Source: Diospyros lotus (taxonomy: Eukaryota; Streptophyta; Magnoliopsida; Ericales; Ebenaceae). From it: a DNA stretch of 64,000 bases. Positions 61,113 to 64,000 of this stretch are shown one piece after another. A model generated the notes under the pieces. That model saw nothing but the letters and a program-made list of their open reading frames with translations. It did not search any database and had not been told where the DNA came from. How positions within the stretch are numbered: the stretch's first letter is position 1; each line of letters starts with the position of its first letter. Location: the NCBI RefSeq assembly GCF_014633365.1, contig NC_068349.1:13256753-13320752 (forward strand). The letters are read 5' to 3'. A program made the position numbers and the translations under genes.

Positions 61113-61560
61113 AACCCATCTTCATCCCAATGGATGGGCCCAACTGGTGGTTTTCTCAATCTTATGCCACTAGAGGGTAGTGATGCACATTGCAGAACTT
61201 TCTAGTTATTTTTGTTGGGTGTGGAGAATTGACTAATGCATGAGTTTTTTTTTTACTCTTTAACACTTGTCGAGAGTTGGCAGGCTTTTTACTAACCTTC
61301 CCAATAAGGTCGATGACTTTGAAGCTGGGTGGTTTATGGTGAAACCCTTAGTAGGTTGTAATGCCTCTTTCCAGTGGTGCTAGGATGAAGAGAGAAAGAT
61401 TCATGTAGTTTTGCTTCCTCCTCTTAAGGATGTTCACTTTCTTTTCCATGAGGCCACTGAGCTGCTAGTCCCACGAGATCTTCCCAATCTTTATGATTTG
61501 TTGACTCGTGGGAGTATTTCCACCACTAGATAGGGACTACTTGTCTTTTCCAGAGAGGTC
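61113..61560 (+). pseudogene. antisense ORF of the Tat-like element, right part
   Basis: It continues from the left part: LHPNGWAQLVVFSILC, then after a frame change RVGRLFTNLPNKVDDFEAGW and a stretch to LLTRGSISTT, then a stop. Its upstream half has stops, so it is a pseudogene. The continuity across the insertion is strong evidence that copia jumped into this ORF. Confidence 0.5.
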
Positions 61561-62049
61561 GATTAGTTAGAACATTAATGGGGTGAGCTCGAAAATAAGG
61601 TCTCAACTTTTGGTTGCCATAATTAGTGCCAACACTATTCTTTCAGTAATAAGGATATCAGGTTTCTGCCTTTTGTAGTACTTTGCTAATTAACATAATA
61701 CTTAGGTTGATCAACATGGCCATCGTCTTTTCTAAGCAATACTGTGTTAACTATTATGTCATTCACTCCCAAGTATAGGAATAATGTGGCTCTCTAGTTT
61801 TTGGCTTAGTTAATAGTATATGACTTCCTTTAAATACTAGAAAGTTCTATAACGATTAATAGTATTTGATTTTGTTCCTTGAAGTAGTGCTGCGACTACC
61901 ATGCCTACTTGCAAGTATTGGATTTCTATGATTGCATTTGTGAATCGGTCCACGTATTGCCTAAAATTTTCCTTTTTTCCTTTTCAAATGCTAAGAAAAT
62001 ATACGGCATCTTTCTTTCGCTGACTACTAAATACAAAGACTTATGAACT
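61561..62049. other. decayed internal region of the Tat-like element
   Basis: No domain is recognisable; the sequence lies between the antisense ORF and gag, where pol would have been. A deletion here would explain the short element. Confidence 0.4.
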
Positions 62050-62295
62050 CCCTTCCCAATTACTCAACAGATGAAATGGAGCCTTTGACCAAATTATTGA
62101 ACCAAGTTTAAGCAAGATTTGTCAGAATTAAAGAGAAAGCCCAACACATAATAACATCCTCCCATCCTTGCAATAACATTATTGACTCATAGTTCTAATA
62201 TGGTTATGAGGATCCCCTTTGCTTGAGTATGCAGCGAGTTGAGGCATCTTGAATTTGGAAGGGAGGGACTTTTCCATGATCTTAGGAGTGAGGGG
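62050..62295 (-). pseudogene. gag remnant of the Tat-like element
   Basis: The minus strand reads KIMEKSLPSKFKMPQL then AAYSSKGDPHNHI, then degenerates through several stops. 'LP.KFKMPQL..Y...GDP..H' is the hallmark start of the gag domain in plant Ty3/gypsy elements. No zinc knuckle or pol follows. Confidence 0.65.
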
Positions 62296-62994
62296 GATCT
62301 TTCTCTTATGCTAGCATTAGCTTTTTTTGCTCCAATATTTTCTCGATTATATTCTTCATATCAACTACCTCTTGTGCATTGAAAGTAGTCTGGTTTTTGG
62401 TCTCCAATTATTTTCTAGGCTAAGTTTTTGGAAGGACATCAATTCTCCCACATTTGTGCTTTTCACAACTTCATAGTGTTTGTCCCTTCATGGCTATACA
62501 TTCCTAGCTTCGCTTGTGTTAGCCCTTGCTTGTTGAACTAGGTCCCTCTCTTGATATTGCATTGGGTTTGGTAAGGTTTCTTTGACACCCCTCTCTCGGT
62601 AGACCTATGGGAGGTGTGGATTTTTTAGTTGGGTGCCTCGATGACCTTCTCTTAGAGTCTCCCGCTAGGGCTCATATGCTGGGTCATTCTTCCCATTTTT
62701 TGCATAATTCCACGGAGTTGATAATAATGAGGTGTGAGGCATAATATTCTGCAAGAAAATTGTCATTTCTTGTTATGTTGCTTTTGGAGGGCTTCACACT
62801 AACTTAGAGGGATAGTTTTTGAAGCAATCCTAAAGGCCCCCGAGAACCCTTATCGGAGGGTCTCTTGTTGTCTTAAAAGGTCTGAAAGATTGTTAATGCT
62901 GCGCCCTTTGCTTTGCCTATTACTCATTGCTTGTGATATTGTGTGCACCATTTTGAAAGTTAGTATGTTTGGCTTTTTGATTGATGACGCCAAT
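62296..62994 (-). other. 5' untranslated and gag-leader region of the Tat-like element
   Basis: Between the primer site and the gag core, the minus strand has no long open frame. Short CCTCTCTCGGTAGACC-type phrases are seen but no domain. Confidence 0.4.
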
Positions 62995-63536
62995 TACTAT
63001 CACTCATACACAACAATAAATTTGTTTGTTAGAGAATTCATTTTCAAGCTCCAAGAATTCTACAAAATTGAGAATGATCATAGGTGTGTGCAAACATTTA
63101 GATGTTTAAGTCAGATTCTTAGTTGAAATCGCAACTCTTGAATAGGTAGAAGTATCTTACCCGAGAGAATGTTCTCCTTTATTTATAGCTTAAGGAATAG
63201 GAGGTGATAAGAATTCTTGATTTATCGGGATTGACATGAATCCTATTAATCTTAGTCTGTTACACAATTTTTAAAAAAATCTTTAAGACATATTTGTATG
63301 TCTCTATCATGAGAACGTCCTACGAGAGGCTCTTTGGGAGACTTTTCGGGCTCTCCCAAAGCTTCTTGCTTCTCCCTCACGGGAGTTTGCTGAGAGAGTC
63401 TCCCAGAGACTTTTTTGCTGAGAAGATTTCTTGGGCCCTTCAATGCAGCTTTCTCATTTCTTTGTATCTTTCATGGTTAATTCTTAAGTTCCGGGCTTAA
63501 CTTTTGTGAGCTTCGCTTAAGCCTTTATGCACATCA
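62995..63536 (-). repeat. 5' LTR of the Tat-like element
   Basis: This 542-bp partner of 44999-45773 carries the minus-strand TATA-like box. Directly inside its edge the minus strand reads TTGGCGTCATC (about 62984-62994), which may be a decayed TGGCGCC-type primer-binding site. Confidence 0.75.
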
Positions 63537-63541
63537 AAAGT

Positions 63542-64000
63542 TAAAAGATTAAAAAATACTTTTCCAAAACTAAAGGGGTACTAAATAATTAAGAATGCCC
63601 AAAAATTTGAGCCAACTAACTCTGAACAAGTTTGGTTGAGTTCTGACTTCTGAAATCAGAAGGATCATTCCAAGCATCTATCCATCGACTTGCTTATGAA
63701 ATGTTAAAAGGCAAATTAATTATAGTTTTAGTGGGTTGCAGAAAATATTTGCTCTTTAGATTGTTTGGTTTTCTCTTGATAAGTGGTGAAATTTTATAAA
63801 TATAACCTTGTTAATTACATAAATAAATATTAGACTTGTTGTCAAATGTTTGGATAAATTTATATCAATACACCTATAAATGTTCTAAAGATATAACCTT
63901 TCGTTTTTGTATTAAATAGTTCATTTTTCTTTTCTGTTTTGACTGTATATTGATTAAATTCATTAAGTACACAAATAAAGAAATAAATAATTTTGATCCT
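63542..64000. other. AT-rich flank after the nest
   Basis: No gene or bounded repeat is visible in the final 459 bp. Confidence 0.5.

Larger units (their letters stand above)
44999..63536 (-). mobile_element. outermost Ty3/gypsy (Tat/Retand-like) retrotransposon, split by a copia element
   Basis: The LTRs are 44999-45773 (3') and 62995-63536 (5'), flanked by a perfect 5-bp duplication AAAGT (44994-44998 and 63537-63541). A minus-strand TATA-like GCTATAAATAAAGG near 63180-63193 and a gag remnant on the minus strand give the orientation. Without the copia insertion the internal part is about 2.4 kb: primer site, gag, then an opposite-strand ORF next to the 3' LTR. Pol is missing. An antisense ORF between pol and the 3' LTR is a known feature of Tat-lineage elements, hence the lineage call. 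Confidence 0.75.

Noticed and set aside
1..64000. tRNA, rRNA or known microRNA genes
   Set aside because: I looked for a GGTTCGA-type B box with cloverleaf context and for common plant miRNA sequences and found none convincing; a tRNAscan and miRNA search would settle it.

Overview
The window is nuclear DNA from a flowering plant, most likely a eudicot. The evidence is an AT-rich composition, one multi-exon nuclear gene with short GT-AG introns whose product looks most like Arabidopsis ACR8, many plant-type LTR retrotransposons, hAT and Mutator-like MITEs, and long microsatellites. The species cannot be named from the sequence.

There is one clearly intact gene. The minus-strand ACR8-like gene (coding part 29505-32032) has seven coding exons and encodes a 441-residue protein with four ACT repeats. 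A (GA)n tract lies in its probable 5' leader. A GC-rich block with several CACGTG/ACGTGG cores lies about 2-3 kb upstream.

Layout: 1-1.7 kb is AT-rich with a possible LINE tail. 1.7-13.1 kb is retrotransposon debris: an internally deleted minus-strand Ty3/gypsy element (1737-7213), three related solo LTRs each with a target duplication (one inside a gypsy LTR), and a different solo LTR broken by a hAT element. 13.1-15.8 kb holds a Mutator-like element with a hAT inside it and a small Mutator-like MITE with a perfect 9-bp duplication. 15.8-29.5 kb is mostly anonymous AT-rich DNA with MITEs and a minus-strand solo LTR (24736-25533). 29.5-32.4 kb is ACR8. 32.4-45 kb is intergenic with microsatellites and several nested or single DNA transposons.

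The most notable structure is a four-level nest at 44999-63536. A minus-strand Ty3/gypsy element of Tat/Retand type (gag remnant, antisense ORF, 5-bp duplication AAAGT) was split inside its antisense ORF by a Ty1/copia element (46274-61107, 205-bp LTRs, duplication ATTCC). The copia element was then split twice: by a 1,775-bp solo LTR between integrase and reverse transcriptase, and by an 8.6-kb element (51975-60574) inside RNase H. That 8.6-kb element has about 1.9-kb LTRs, a tRNA-Asp type primer-binding site and no recognisable pol. It carries an intron-less, full-length pseudogene of a plant LOG-family cytokinin-activating enzyme followed by an A-rich tract, so it looks like a gene-carrying non-autonomous retrotransposon.

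Apart from ACR8, every coding trace here is a decayed mobile-element ORF or a captured pseudogene. Nearly all inactivating changes that can be judged are C-to-T or G-to-A, as expected of methylated, silenced DNA.
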